The notes under the pieces: model-generated
Told to the model about the DNA's origin: nothing
What the model saw: the letters and a program-made list of their open reading frames with translations, nothing else
Database searches by the model: none
Part shown: one piece after another, positions 47,462 to 60,900 of the stretch
How positions within the stretch are numbered: position 1 is the first letter of the stretch
Layout of the letters: every line of letters begins with the position of its first letter
Assembly (NCBI RefSeq): GCF_932294415.1
Contig: NC_065536.1
Location: 11,769,974-11,833,973, forward strand
Source of the DNA: Quercus robur
Taxonomy: Eukaryota; Streptophyta; Magnoliopsida; Fagales; Fagaceae
Length of the DNA stretch: 64,000 nt
Reading direction: 5' to 3'
Translations under genes and position numbers: made by a program

Positions 47462-47475
47462 CCAAAGCTTAGAGG
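46160..47475. repeat. degenerate AT-rich tandem repeat, about six units
   Basis: The motif GGATTTCAATTGGAATTTAA, then TTTTGCGCCATGTGTCC and TTTGTG.CAAGTGAATTA, recurs near 46303, 46420, 46765, 46865, 47168 and 47480 with strong divergence. (TA)n tracts near 46550, 46710 and 47435 and a MITE at 46919-47122 interrupt it. Confidence 0.7.
46919..47122. mobile_element. Harbinger/Tourist-type MITE inside the degenerate repeat
   Basis: About 204 bp flanked by TTA (46916-46918 and 47123-47125). The right end ATCCAAACGCACAC matches that of the MITE at 7669; the left end AGGTCTGTTTGTATTGGG is more worn. Removal rejoins a unit of the surrounding repeat. Confidence 0.6.
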
Positions 47476-50400
47476 AAAATTCAATTATAATCAAAATTGA
47501 ATTTTGCTTTTGTTTGTTTTCCATACAAATTAAATTATTTAGATTTTTGCTATTGAGATAGATATGTTTGAATTTTTTTTTTTTTTTTTTAAAGTAATGC
47601 AATAAGACCTTGTCATGTTCATCCTTACTAACATTCTATACAAAAAATGAAATCTTTTTAATGATCTGGATTTTTTTCAATCACCTTAACAAAGAAGGTG
47701 GACTTCAACCAAGTCAGCCCTTCTTATGAAGTGTTTATGGAGATTTCCAAAGGAAAAGAAAAGTCCATGGTGCTCATATTTGGCTACTAAGTACCTCTCT
47801 CATGGCAAAAATAAATGGACCAACCCACATCTAAAATATCCTACATCTAGAAAGGTATTGTTTGGTATAGAGAGACTTTTAGGCAAAACTTGGGTTAGAC
47901 TTTGATTGGGTAATGGTAAGCATCCAAAGACTTTTGTAATGATGTTTCTGTTATTTTTTTCTCTGTACTAATGGGAATTTTTTTTAGAATTTTTTTTCTA
48001 TTTAGATATTTTGTATGTGAAAATCTTAAATATAACAAATTGTAATTGAGTTGAGTGATCCCATACACCTAACCCCATTCAATTTAGAAGATATTATTGG
48101 ATCAATTTATTCTTTTATTTTGTGTTGTATTTAGTAGAATTTCATAGAGAACAATTGTGAATTGATATTGTATATGTGTAGACACCTTATTTTGTACCCA
48201 TTAATAAATTTTGGTCCCCGAACCCAATGACGAGTTTGACATATGTCAACCAAGGATAATTAAAGAGTTCACAATAATTTGGAAGTAATCACAACTTAAA
48301 AGTGCTCAAATCGCTTTGAAATCGACACTGAAAAATGACATTTGCTCACTATTTTGATCATAACTTTTGATTCACAAAGAATATTTGAGTGAGATTTATT
48401 TAATTGGAAAGAAGACATTCTGAGCTTCAATTTGAATATCAATTTTTCCTAATTTATATTTCTTTTGAGTAAGTTATGACTGTTTGAAATTGGGCCATCA
48501 GAGCTGTTAGGAATTAGGGTATGCGTACGCATGAATCAAGTGTGTGTGCACACACCTGAAATATGCGTATGCCCACTCATTTTCTGGGTAGTGGAACTTC
48601 ATTTTTAAGGGCCCAAAACATCATTTTTTGATATGGGCTGGCCCCTAGACCCTTGGGAACATCTAAAAAGCCTTAAAACCCCTAATTTTAACTTACAAAT
48701 ACTCACCTTATGTCTCCATTCAAAACCCTAGCTAGAGAGAGTTTATATCTTGCCTCCATTTTCTCTAAAACCATAGCTCTCTTTTCTAAAACTCATACAC
48801 AGCACCTTAGCACATTTTTTTTACAGATTCAAAACCCCTCTTTAGTTAGTTTTAAGACAAACTTGTTCTTAATTGAATTTTTTTAAACCTTTTTTAATTA
48901 AACTTTGTTCTTGAGTTGTGATTACTAAGTTCTATTGTGTTCTTTGATTATCATTATTCTCTCAATCTAATCTTAGTATTGTAGGCATTGAGGGGTTGGC
49001 TAAACAATCTCAATTCTATGATTCAAAAGCAAGGTGAGTCTTTTTCCCATGATTTCTCACTTTGTTACATAGGATTCACATGGTTCTTTGTTTGATGTTA
49101 TCTTAAATGTTCTTATCATATTTGATTGATGTTATGATCTTTTTATCCATATTTTAATCTGATTTTAGGTTGTTTATAATTTGTTTTGTTTTTTCTTGTT
49201 TTATTATTTTAGTTTCACGTAAAGTTTAACATGTTTATTTATTTAATGTAGTTTATTATACTTATTGATTTGTTTCTTGATTATTTTTTTATGTTGATGC
49301 TTTGTGCTATTTATTTTATGTTAGTTTAGTTTTTAGAGTTTCTAACATGCTTGTTTGATTTCTATGTTTATATCTTTGTTTGATTAAATCAATAAAGATG
49401 TGATTTTTCAGATCTATGTCAAAGGATGTGTACGCATCATTGAGTATGCGTACGCATCATTGAGTATGCGTGCGCATAGTTTCAACCATGCATACAATAG
49501 TTGAGTACACGTATGTACCCCAAACCCAAATTAGAGAAAAATCTTGTTTATATTATTTTAATCATTTTTCACATGTTCTTTGATTTTGTTTGACTCTGTT
49601 TAGGTTAATATATTGTATTTAATTATTTTTCCATTTTTATTTTGGTATTTTTGCCATGTATGGTTTATTTGTGATATTAAGGTAAAATGAACATTTAGTT
49701 ATTCTCATTATAGGGTTCTTATGACGATCGTCCTAATCATCATCAACCATTTTATCATCTATGTAAACATTGTATATTTGTATACTAGAGCTGCAAAAAA
49801 GATCAAGATGCAACTTTACAATCAACTATTTAAGTTGTGCCGCTCAGCAACAATTACAGAGCGTGTTCAAAAAAATCAATTAATCAATATACAAATACAA
49901 GTACACTAATAAAATTATATATAAGAAAAACATTTTAGTAATATTATAACACAAATTAGTATATTGATCAAACAAATTTAACAACATTATAACTTAAAAA
50001 GTAGCAAAGCCAATATAATTTCTTCATTTTGAAACGATGAAACATTTCTTCATTTTTATTACAAGCGAACTAAAAACTAGAAAACATTTGCTTAGGTTAA
50101 CATAATTTTATAAAAAATAAAAAAAAAAAGCCATACTATCCCAACATAAAAAATGAAAAAAAAATTAAAAAAAATAAAAACACCAAAATCTGATGTTTTG
50201 ATTGGATCGGTAGAATCAGTAAGATCCTAAATGATCCTACTATTTTTACGATCCTAATGCGATTCTAAACGTTTTGGTGAAGTAGGATTGTAAAATCGTG
50301 CGATCCTATGATTTAGATCACGATTTTGACAACCATAGTATCAATATTTAGTATCGGGTTGCTACATCTACAACGACAGTGAGTTCAATTTTTTCTCTTT

Positions 50401-50743
50401 TTTTTTTTATCAGAGAATTCTAAATTCTAATTGTTTAACTGACATGGTTTAGGAATATTTATAACTAGTGGAAAACCTGGAGTAGGAACAGATGATAGTC
50501 AAGCACTAAATAGCATTAAGATAGTTATAACTTACATGTACGAGTTTTTCTTGCAAATGCAAATTTCAGAGCAACTTTTAATCAAGTTCCAGAACAGAAA
50601 GGAACCACCAAACAAAAAATCATCAGCTATATGGCACAATATGATCAAATAAAACACAAATACTGTTGACAAGAACCACCTTGTATACATATAGCATTGA
50701 CATAAAAGGTTGATCCTTCTTCATACTCATAAACTTGCCTGAA
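47476..50743. other. long gene-free stretch, probably old retroelement sequence
   Basis: No gene supported. From about 48177 the sequence starts TGTAGACACCTTATTTTG, has an AAAACCCTAGCTAGAGAGAG leader-like block near 48722, and carries repeated ATGCGTACGCAT motifs (48521-48535 and 49428-49475). This is compatible with an LTR fossil, but the right end was not found. Past 49700 the sequence is plain AT-rich, and the last few hundred bases are the 3' side of the FAM32A-like gene. Confidence 0.35.
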
Positions 50744-53700
50744 TCATCCTGGACCAACTTTAGGAATGTCATAATGCTCGCTCATGTTTGCAAGATACTG
50801 GTTGAAATCCTGAATCCTGTCACGGTGAGATTTATTAGCTACCTTAGCCAATCTATGAACATCAATTTGATCCCTCTGTTCAATATATCGCTTTTCTGCA
50901 GGAGTGAGATGATCGTCACAATGAACAGTCTTCCCATCGCCACTCATTTTTTTGGCATCATCTACATCTTCCTCGTTAGGATCAGTGGATAGCTCTGCAC
51001 TTCCACCTGCACCAATTGATAAGAAAAATGAACAACATATATACAGTCATGATGTTCAACAATTAGGATGGAATGTGGAAAGGATCTGGACCAAACAAAA
51101 TGGTTATAGTGTTCAAACAATCTCTGGATTTTACAGCAGCCTCTGCTCCATTCTTTTCCCTCTTTGTCTTCTTTAGATAACATATATTGTCCAATTCATA
51201 GCAAATTTTAGTATTTTCAATCAAATCAAGTTAACAGTGAGAGTTTCCAGATCTCAGAACAAGACAAGAACGACCTTTCTTCGAAATATATAGAAATCAA
51301 AATTGCAGCAAATTTCAAGTCTGCCATTTTGAAGACTTCAATGCAGCAATACCAAGTAGTTGACCACTACCATTACCATGTACACAGTACAAAGAAAGCT
51401 ACTTTCAGCACCAGAACCAGAGGTAGTAACTGAGCACATGGTTACCTATGGTTGTAGAGTTTAAAGCCTTGTAATCAAGGTCGTGACTAAGATTTACTGT
51501 AACTGGCTTTTATCCAGCCCATTAAAAATGAACACCACATTTGTCTAATTTTATAGTTCCAATAATCTGGTTCCATGTGCTACTAGATGAATAGAATGGG
51601 CCAATGCCACTTAGCAATAGAACTATATGCCCATGCTACAATATGACTGAATTTGTGGAACTATCTTTGCTAAAATGATACATTTAACAGTTCTCCCATT
51701 CTATTATTAGCATAATTAGCATCAAATCCAATTACAGGAACTTCAGGCCACCAAACTCATTCTTCTAGTTATGCTAACAAGTAACAAAGTGCATTTTTAT
51801 AAACATTGGTCCAACAATAATCTATACTAATAACATGCAGCAAAACCTATATGCACTATTCATATATAGCAAATTAGCAATTACTCATGTAAATCTACCA
51901 ATCAAAAAATAAATTTACTCATGTAAATCTGTTTGCTTTTAATATTCAAACTATCACATTTACTTATTTTTACATTTGTAACTATTAATTATTAAATTTG
52001 CTTTTAGGTACTTTTTTCCTTCAAATTTTCCGTCTTCATACAGGCATCACCCAGGGTTTCTGAAGTATTAAACAAGAAAGATTAGTGCACCCCCACCACT
52101 ACAAATAAATGGAATAGAGAGTTAAAATCATAGACTATTCTCATGCAAATGGTAAGTATCAAATATAGAATCATGATCAAGGTCAGCGTATCATTGTTGT
52201 TGAACCAGGAGAAGTCTGTTCAATATTACCATAGTGAATCAAAAGCCTGGCACCTACAATTTCCAAAGATTTTTCACACAATCATCAAAGGCAAAATGAA
52301 TGGAATCCCACTCTCTTGCTACACATGCACCTGATGGGAAGCAAGTGGTAATTGAGCCCTAGCTTATTCTCAAAAGGAATCCCAGTCACAAAATAAAATA
52401 CTTTCTCAATTTGTCATTTACTTATCTTAAGCACAGAAACACATTTAGAGTGAATTAAAGATAATAATGGAAAGTTATTATCTTAATAACTATGACAATA
52501 GGTACATGCAATAAGACTGAAATGAGTTAAAGAGCTTCATTAAACAATTCCATGCCTTAATTGGAGATGAACAACAAACCTGCTGGAAGTTCATTTTCTG
52601 TAACCTCTAAAATTTGATCCTGACGTTTCTTATTTTTCTTTTTCTTCTTCACCCCACCAGCCTTGACATCCAGGGCTTTTCCCTTAAGCTTCAGCTTACC
52701 CCCAACGACATTCTCATAACCTGACATCTTCCCTGTCAAGAAATTTAAGAGCATAAAAAGTCATATCATGGATTTAAAACTTGAAAATGTAATAAATGTG
52801 TACATATTTGAAAAAGATGAGGGTAAAAAATGGAAGTTCAGTGCAGAAAGTTAGAAACAACCAGATCAATGGCCATAAACAGTCCCAACTACTTAAGAAT
52901 CAACCAAGACTATTTGTACTGTGTCAAATTTTGGAAACACAATCCTCAATTTCACAATATAACCTATTATAATGCTGCTTACTACAGAACATAAAATAAT
53001 TACAGTAGGCTTATACATACACACACACACACACACACACACGAATATTGCTTTTCTGATACTCTGATTGAATATCGGTAAAAGATCCATTTACATGCAT
53101 CATCTGAGGAAAAGCAAATTCTTTTCATTCAAAATTTTTTTTCCTCATAAAGAAATATTACAAATTTCACCAGATCACATTCAAATAAATTGATCATTTT
53201 AAAAGCACAAAACCAGTTATCTCCCAATTGCCTTCCCTTGAAGAAGATGAACAACTACAACAAAGAGAACAGCTCACAGGAGAAAAAAACAAGCTTAAAA
53301 AGAAAGCTTTGATTGGGTTTTCACTTAGCATAACTAATTTGTGACTTAAATATTCTACTATACTTGAATAGCAGTGAAATGTAGTATCAAGCATCCTGCT
53401 CCTACAATGTTATATCACAACAAAGTTAATAAGTTATTATAAAAAATTACAAGACTCTAACCCTCGCTCTCCCAAGCTCAATTGTAAAGATATGTACTTC
53501 ATCCCATCTCTCATGAACTTATTGTAAAAACCAAACAACAATAATCTGCTACATACATTTGGTAATTGATAATCCCAAACTCAAACACATATATATTTGA
53601 TAATTCAATTGTTGCAACAAGTGAAGAGGGGGGGGGGGGGGATTTGAAGCCCAGTTCTCCTCATAAAGGAGATTAGGCAATGCTATTGAGCTATACACAC

Positions 53701-54180
53701 ACGCATATACATAATTTCCATAGAAATATACACACCCAGTTGAATGAAATACTCAAAAAACTACATATAAGTGTTAATTTACATAGATAAACTAAACCCA
53801 GATGAAAGAAATACTCAAAAACTGTAATATGTGTTAATTTACATAGATACATAAAAACCCAGACGAAAGAAATACTCAAAAACTCAGTAATATGTGTTAA
53901 TTTACATAGATACATTAAAACCCAGATGAAAGACACACTCAAAAACTGTAATATTGAGCTTCATAATCAGCAACAAACCAAAGTAGCCACAATGTCAAAA
54001 CCTTTGTTTGAAACAAACACACCCACATAAAAAGATTAACAGTGAACGAGAATAAACATAAATAGAATGAAAAATTAGAACATGAAACTCCTAAAATCTT
54101 TGTACCTTTAAAACACACAGCCTGCCACTAACTAGTCTTGCTTGCCTCGCTCGCTTGCGAATCCAAGATTCGGTCTTTGG
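50744..54180 (-). CDS. FAM32A-like protein
   Basis: Coding exons 52727-52580 and 51006-50744 (GT-AG intron of about 1.57 kb) encode 136 residues. The start MSGYENVVGGKLKLKGKALD, a lysine-rich KKKKKNKK patch, and the C-terminal part (LTPAEKRYIEQRDQ...HYDIPKVGPG) are the full FAM32A architecture. In animals FAM32A is a small nuclear protein linked to the spliceosome at exon ligation; the plant role is inferred. An acceptor five bases before the ATG (exon start 52732) and a matching donor AAAG|GTACAAAG near 54108 suggest a non-coding first exon at about 54108-54180. That part is less certain. All frames are open. Confidence 0.9.
53628..53697 (-). mobile_element. SINE-like tRNA fragment ending in a C14 run
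   Basis: On the minus strand TATAGCTCAATAGCATTGCC (box A-like) and GGGCTTCAAATCC (box B-like) are followed by 14 consecutive C residues (G-run 53628-53641 on the plus strand). No full tRNA cloverleaf is present. Confidence 0.4.
53733..53955. repeat. four-unit tandem repeat, 61-63 bp, in the 5' intron of the FAM32A-like gene
   Basis: CCCAGATGAAAGAAATACTC followed by GTGTTAATTTACATAGATA recurs with starts at 53735, 53797, 53858 and 53921. Units differ by a few bases. Confidence 0.9.
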
Positions 54181-54694
54181 GTTTGGTTGGATTCGTTTTC
54201 TAAATAGGAAGGGAAACTTGTAGATCGGGTCAAGTTTATCCGACCGGGACTTAGAGCTTGTTTATTTTGAGTCCGACTAAGTAAGTTGTGTTATTTATTT
54301 ATTTAATTATTATTTGATAAATTTTTATTATTTTTATTTGATAAGGACCACAGTGAATTTGGTTTGGACAACCTCTCATATTATATATATAAATTTAGGG
54401 GAAAAATGGAGAATTGATGATAGATTTTAAAAAAATTGTTATCTTCTCAAAAAAAAAAAAATTTGTTAATATAAATTACTCCCCTTTATATGAATTTAAC
54501 AACAAACGATAGATTTGAGTTTTGAGGATTTTGCTTTAATAGAAATATTTGTGAAATTATGGATTTTATACATGATCATTTCAAATCAACATATTAATAA
54601 AGGATTTTTGTGAGTGAATGTCCTAAAGCAGTGGTTAAAATGCATTTTATATTTTTTTAAATTTTTAAATATTTTTCAAAAATAAATTTAAATT
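54181..54694. other. upstream flank of the FAM32A-like gene
   Basis: AT-rich, without a recognised motif or gene. It contains the likely promoter of the gene read leftward, but no clear TATA box was chosen. Confidence 0.35.
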
Positions 54695-54699
54695 ATACA

Positions 54700-55363
54700 T
54701 GTGAGGCCTGAAATTCGAAATCCCAGCCCACTTCACATTAAAGGCCCAAGGCCCAAGCCGAGGAGCCCTACTGCCGAGGACGTATGATGAAAGCCCCTTA
54801 ATGGCTCAAGAATGTGGCCGAGGACGATCTCACGCTCAACACCTCACAAAGCGCCTGAAGAAAAGGACAAACTCAGTACAAGAGCAGTACAAACGAGAAA
54901 GCTACCAACACCATAATGTGGAGCCCAGCGCCTGACAAGCCCATACTCCATACCATGCTATCCAGCTTTTCCCAACCATTCTGACGTATGGATTGATAGG
55001 ACGAGTAATTATCCCCAAACAAGGAAAAACTGACACGTAGATGAAGAACGGGAAATGAAAACTAGTATAAAAGGGAAGGAGAGCTAAAAAAAGAGAGGGG
55101 ACGAAAAAAGGAGGAAGAATGGTGAGAATATAATGCTCCTCGGACTAATTCCGAGGAGTCAAACCTTTCGAACTACATCGATGTAAGGCTCAGCTATACA
55201 GTCCAAACCTATTTTTGTATGAGCTATCCTGAAATCAGGATCAGACCGATGCCCAGCGCCCAAGGGCAGGCTTTTCCAAACCCACTCTCTACAAATCATA
55301 TTGTTGGTCCTTTACATGCGAGCCTAACGTCATCCTTGGATCGTTAAAAATTGTGTCCTTACA
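54700..55363 (+). mobile_element. solo LTR (related family)
   Basis: A fossil LTR of 664 bp starting TGTGAGG and ending CCTTACA with the 5-bp duplication ATACA on both sides (54695-54699 and 55364-55368). It shares architecture with the LTRs at 23329 and 36382: AGTATAAAAG followed by a CTCGGACTAATTCCGAG palindrome. It is shorter and divergent. No internal region. Confidence 0.83.
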
Positions 55364-55368
55364 ATACA

Positions 55369-55377
55369 TATACATCC

Positions 55378-55408
<31 letters not shown>

Positions 55409-55739
55409 TGACAATGAATTTGTTTGTATAAGCCAATGAATTATTAACAAGTGTATTTTCTTTTTCGAAAAATGTGTATTACTACTTATTATTGATGCAA
55501 TCACAACTTCTAAGCCTAACTTAATTTGGTGCAACACCGACTTCTAAGTCTAACTTTTATTATATAATATAGTATATGATGTAGTATATATAGATTTTTT
55601 TAATTTTTTTAAAATTATATTTTTATTTAATAAAAAAAGGTGTGATACTACAAAATAATAAGAAAAGTAAATAATTTATTAAAAAAAATTGTCTATTAAT
55701 TCTTCGAAGTCATATATAATAATAAAAATTTTAGGGACT
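55369..55739. other. AT-rich spacer
   Basis: Contains an A-run and a short (AC)n near 55379-55406. No gene or named element. Confidence 0.4.
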
Positions 55740-57240
55740 TTCTCATGCACAAATTTTTCAACAATCATGGGACATTATGGAAGTAGATCTAGCTAAATTT
55801 ATCCAAACCATTTTTATTACTGCTAGAATTAATCTGGTCTTGATTCCAAAAGTTAAGCCAAGAAACTGTGCACCAACTGCGTCCTATTAGCTTGTGCAAT
55901 CCGCTGTACTAATTGCTCTAAAAAATTCTTGTTTTGCATCTAAGAAAATTTCTTCCAATCATTGTCCAAGAAACGATTCATCTTATTTAGAGGAAACAAG
56001 GGCAAAATGTGGCCGAATACTCTTCTCTTAGAATAAGCATAGGCACATCTACAAGACTACAACAAGACAGTTGACCTTGTCCCAAATGGCACCCACCACC
56101 CCAAGGATACACTAAGCTCAACGTTGATGCAAACCACAGCTGTGCTCTAGCATTGATAGCCAGGGATGAACAAGGCCAAATCATTAAGGTATGGACCAGA
56201 ATTCTTCCTCATTGCTCCCCCATCCGAGCCAAAGCTCACTCCATCCTTTGGGCAGTTCAACTCGCTCAAGCTGAAAAATTGAGTCATGTCATCTTTGAAG
56301 GTGACGCAAAAAACTGCTTTGATCCACTCTCCTCCACCCTATACACTCCTGACTGGACCATTAGCAATATCATCAGTAACATCTTAAATTTTAAAGAGTC
56401 TTTTGTTAGCTGTAGTTTTTGTTGGGTCAAAAGAGTTTGTAACAACGCTGCTCATTCAGCTGCCAAACTCTCCCTTAATTCTCGTGAGTCCTTTTGTTCT
56501 TTTGTTTCAATAAACTCAGTCTTCCATTGGTCTTAAGGACCGCCTGTGAGGTTGATTGTAGTGCTATGTAGTTTGCCTCTCTTTGAATAATATTGAAGAT
56601 TATCAACAAACAAAAGGACAAAAGGGCCTCATAGCTGCCAAAATTGACTTAGAAATAGCTTATAATGACCTTGAGTGGCCCTTCATAAAATATACCTTAC
56701 AATTCTTCCAATTCCCACAACAAACTATTGATCTTATCATGGCTTCTCTAACCTCTTCCTCCATCTCGGTGTTACGGAATGGTAAAGTTACCTCTCCCTT
56801 CACAACTTTCAGAGGAGTTTGTTACGGAATGGTAAAGCTAGCTCTATTACATACTATCATGTTACACACAATGTTGTGCAAATAAATTGTGTGTAAGGAA
56901 AATATTTAGGTCTACCCCTCATCACCTCCAGGAAACTTGGTACCTCATTCATCCCTTTATTAGACTGAATCACTGCTCAAATTCAGGTATGGCAACACAG
57001 ACGCTTATCCATGGCTGGTAGACTAACACTCATCAAATCAGTCCTTTTGCCAAAGCTAAACTACCACATGCAAACCACCTTAATTCCTGCCAATGTAGTG
57101 GACCGCATTGCAACAAGCCCTTACAAATCATTTTTGGGGAGACACTGAGCTTCAAAAACACATACATCTCATCTCCTGGGAAACTATCACCAGATCAAAG
57201 CAACAGGGAGAAATCATTCTGGATGTGACTGCTTTATGTT
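55740..57240 (+). mobile_element. jumbled LINE fragments (RT, RNase H and RT-C pieces out of order)
   Basis: Plus-strand pieces of L1-type ORF2 appear in a non-canonical order. First comes an RT N-terminal piece near 55800-55900 (LVLIPKVKPRNCAPTASY). An RNase H domain follows at about 56100-56535 (KLNVDANHSCALALIARDEQ, then FEGDAKNCFD and NNAAHSAAKLSL). Then RT again at about 56590-56830 (AAKIDLEIAYNDLEWPFIK) and a post-RT piece from about 56900 (KYLGLPL, MAGRLTLIKSVLLPKLNYHM). In intact LINEs RNase H comes last (compare 20620-21135). It is therefore rearranged or made of more than one insertion. Frames are broken by stops and shifts. Confidence 0.75.
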
Positions 57241-57640
57241 TACATAAGCATGAGTTTGTTTTTAGATACATCAACAGCATACAAAGTTGTCATTACTGGC
57301 CGTCTTATTCAGTGGCTCCAATCTTTGTCCAAGTTATACTATCTAACCTCCAGCATTAAATTATAAACTGGGTTAAGTAATTGTTCCAAACCTAAATCTA
57401 TTATCAAAAAGTATATCTAGTGCAAAATTCCTTGATTGTCTCAAATTGAAGATAATCTGGAGAAAGTTCTGGTTATGAAGTTTAATCTATTGAGTTGGAA
57501 ATAGCACAATATATTGATGATGATCAAGTAGTTATTAGTTACATTTCAGAGTTACTTGGAGAATTAAAATGTTTTGGGATTAAATGGCCTGTGTGGCACA
57601 AAAGTGCAAGCAGAAAACCCTATCCCAATTTTATATTTTT
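56985..57640. repeat. LINE-derived segment downstream of AMI1-B (copy 2 of 3)
   Basis: Direct repeat of 63145-63767, about 6.16 kb apart (shared CTTATCCATGG, GACCGCATTGCAACAAGCCC and TTTTTGGGGAGACACTGAGC). Its right two thirds also match 40885-41275. It ends next to the last AMI1-B exon. Confidence 0.87.
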
Positions 57641-57684
57641 GAGTAGGATCTAACACTTACAATAAAATATTAGGGAGAGAGAAT

Positions 57685-57921
57685 TCAGTAACCCTTTTTC
57701 TCAGCAATGCCAACCTCTTCTTGGATATTTTTGTACAAAGACTCAACAAGATTAAGCAGGAACCCATCTGAACCATGTTTTGCCAACAAGGAAATTGCCA
57801 CAGGAAGATTATCATAGAGCCCTAGTGGTATACTCACCTGTAGATATGCAGAAACAAACTTATGTGGTTTTTCAAAGGTTTTAAAACAAACAAGGAAAAA
57901 GTAAGAATGTCATGCCTCACA

Positions 57922-57998
<77 letters not shown>

Positions 57999-60900
57999 TT
58001 GGCAGAATCCGGATACTCCAGCAATTGATAGCAAGCTAAAAGCCTTGGCACGAAAAGCTTCTAATGGAATTGGATCACATTGTAGTTTTGGTGGAGGCCC
58101 TGGAACTGTGGGAATTGCCAGGACACCACAATCCTGAAAAATCATCATCCAGAAGAGTAACTCAAGCTAGTGGAAAGTTGAATTCATTTATCAGAGATGA
58201 TACCACTTTCTTTTGCTGCTATAGGTTGTTTGTGAGAGAAAAAGAAAAGAGATGCAGATATGGTGCTCTATACTTCCTAAAATTTACTCAATTTTGAAAT
58301 GCAAACATGTCATAACTTTATGCAACTTTCACCATCCTCACCACTTTTCAAAAATTTTAAACTCCAGTTAGTACTTGTAGAAAGAATAAGACTAAAACCG
58401 CAATGGAAAACACCATATATATATATATTATTTTTTAATTTTTAAAAAGAAATATATGTAATTTGTTTCAAACAATCTGTAATTCTTGAAGAAAATAATT
58501 TCACTTTCACTTTGGGATGCATTTCCAAGAAATAGGCCTGATATACCATCTTGTTTTTGTCAATAGCATGAAAACACTTCCTTTTTTTCTTTTTCAAATT
58601 GTGTTTCACACATAAATAAATTGAAGCTAAATAGACTGAACAACTGCAATCACATCACTCCTACTTCTAAAATTTGAATTAGAAAGAATTTGACTGAGAT
58701 GTGTTTATAAGATAAAAAGAACAAATGTTTGCGTGTAGAACTTAATTTTTAATGCATACAAATTATCTTTGACTTTTTAGTGCCTCTTTTGCCTTAAGGG
58801 TGTTTCTCTTTATGGAAGATGAGGGTGTGTCCTATAGAGGCATACCTGCATGCATACAAGCACATATTGTCATCTCATAGACACATCCACGATCACATAT
58901 TAAGCTCCAAACTTATTTAAAAAAAAATAATTCTGGGATTATGGGATTTCCATGTAGACGATCCTAGTTTTGTTGAAGCATTCAACAGCATAGAAAGAGA
59001 GAGTACCCCAAGAAGAGCATTAAGAGCAGCACGTAGTTCAGTCTTTACAGAGTGACAGACATCCACATTTTCATCTGTTGTCCTAATGGCTTCCCATACC
59101 CTTTCTGATATTCCAGGACCCAAATCAGGTTTGACAGTACTGACCCATTCACCATGGTTTTTCTTGAATTCATACCTATGCTTTGCAAAATTAGCAAGTT
59201 AAGGAGCCAATGTTTATATAAGAACAGTATTTTCATCTAGAAAGATCCACACCAATATCACAGTTATCATTCAAGTCGTTTGAATCAATTGAGATAGTGA
59301 AAATCAGCACCTTTGAAGCAGCCGCATGGCACTTGAAAGGGCTGCCAAAGATGGTATATTGTACTCTTGATCTGCATTTTCCTTAGTCATAAATTGTTTT
59401 AAACTCGGAACTTTTTCCTTGACATAGTCCCCAAGGATTGCATGCTTTACAAGATCACCTGCATTATTTGTGAAAAGCATGGTGCGATATCTCATTCAGT
59501 GAAAAAAAAAAAACTTGTGCAACCATGGATGTGTTTGGAAACAGAAAAACAATGAAATATTACTCTATGACATAAAATTTATAAAGATCTAAGCTTTCTC
59601 TCTCTCTTTGTAGCATTTGAGAGGTCTCATTCTCCACATGACTAAGGAGACACTCTAGTTAATTGCCATCTTTTTCAGGGTGATACTGCATAAATCCACT
59701 ATAGACAGTGCTTTTGTAATTAAAATTCTAAGGAAACTAGATTGAATTATTTCAAATCTATATGATGTATGAACTCATCCCACATATAGAACTATACAAA
59801 CAACAAATTTATATGGTCTATGCACTAACCTCCAAAGAGCTTGCTCACTGATTTAAAAAGTGGTTCAGTAACACGATCACTTGGAATGGCTGAAAGCTGG
59901 AAACAATCCTCAGCAATAATTATCTGAGAGGGGTTGACAGCATCCACATTAGGTAATTGCAGTAGTACTCGTCCAACTCTGTTCAAAATCACAGGATCCC
60001 TAGCAAACCATCCTGGATGAGAAATTGGTGTTAAAAAAAAAAGTGTATGCCATTAAAAGGACCAAATAGATAAGGAATCACTAATCACACTATTATACAA
60101 AATAGCAGCAATTTTGGTCTTGAGACATTGAGGAAAAACTCAAAAAACAGAAGTTTCTTGTTGCATCATTGTCTAAACCAATGTACCAATGTCAACAATA
60201 TCATCACCATATGGCCATACCTTTCAGGTGCAGAGTTGAATTTGTTTCAGATATACACAATTTTAAGTTTAGACATTTCAAATCAAGCCATTGATTAGCT
60301 TCAGCTCCTTACCCATGCGATCAAAACTCTGTGCCATAGGAATAACTCCAGTTGTAGAAATGACATCATGTGAAGGCCGAAAGCCAAGAATTCCACAGTA
60401 TGATGCAGGTACTCTTATACTTCCTCCAGTGTCAGTTCCTACGAAAGAAAGTACTTTTTGTTTAAATTTATTGAGGAAAATCCAAGAAACATAAAAATTG
60501 TCCATGAAAGAAACTCGCCTAAGGCAAAATCAACAAGCTTTGCTCCTACAGCAACAGCAGATCCACTGGAAGATCCTCCGGGTACCCGATCAGGAGCACA
60601 TGGATTTCTAGGTGTGCCATAATGTATATTTTCTCCATTTATACTGTGAAAAATATGCTGTCCTTCATTGATATGCCCAACAACTATGATGTGAATATTA
60701 AAGGGCCTTTTTTTTTTTTTTTTCAAGGTGAATAACTAAGTGAGGCCTCAACTATTTAGTAAGCTATTAGAAACTAGGCAGACATGTATTTTTTCAGTAT
60801 CATATTTCATGTCATTTTCCATGTGAAAAAATTTGTTTAGACTATATGTTATACATAGAGACACGTTGATAATCTTGAATTGAATTGTTATCAATTCCAA

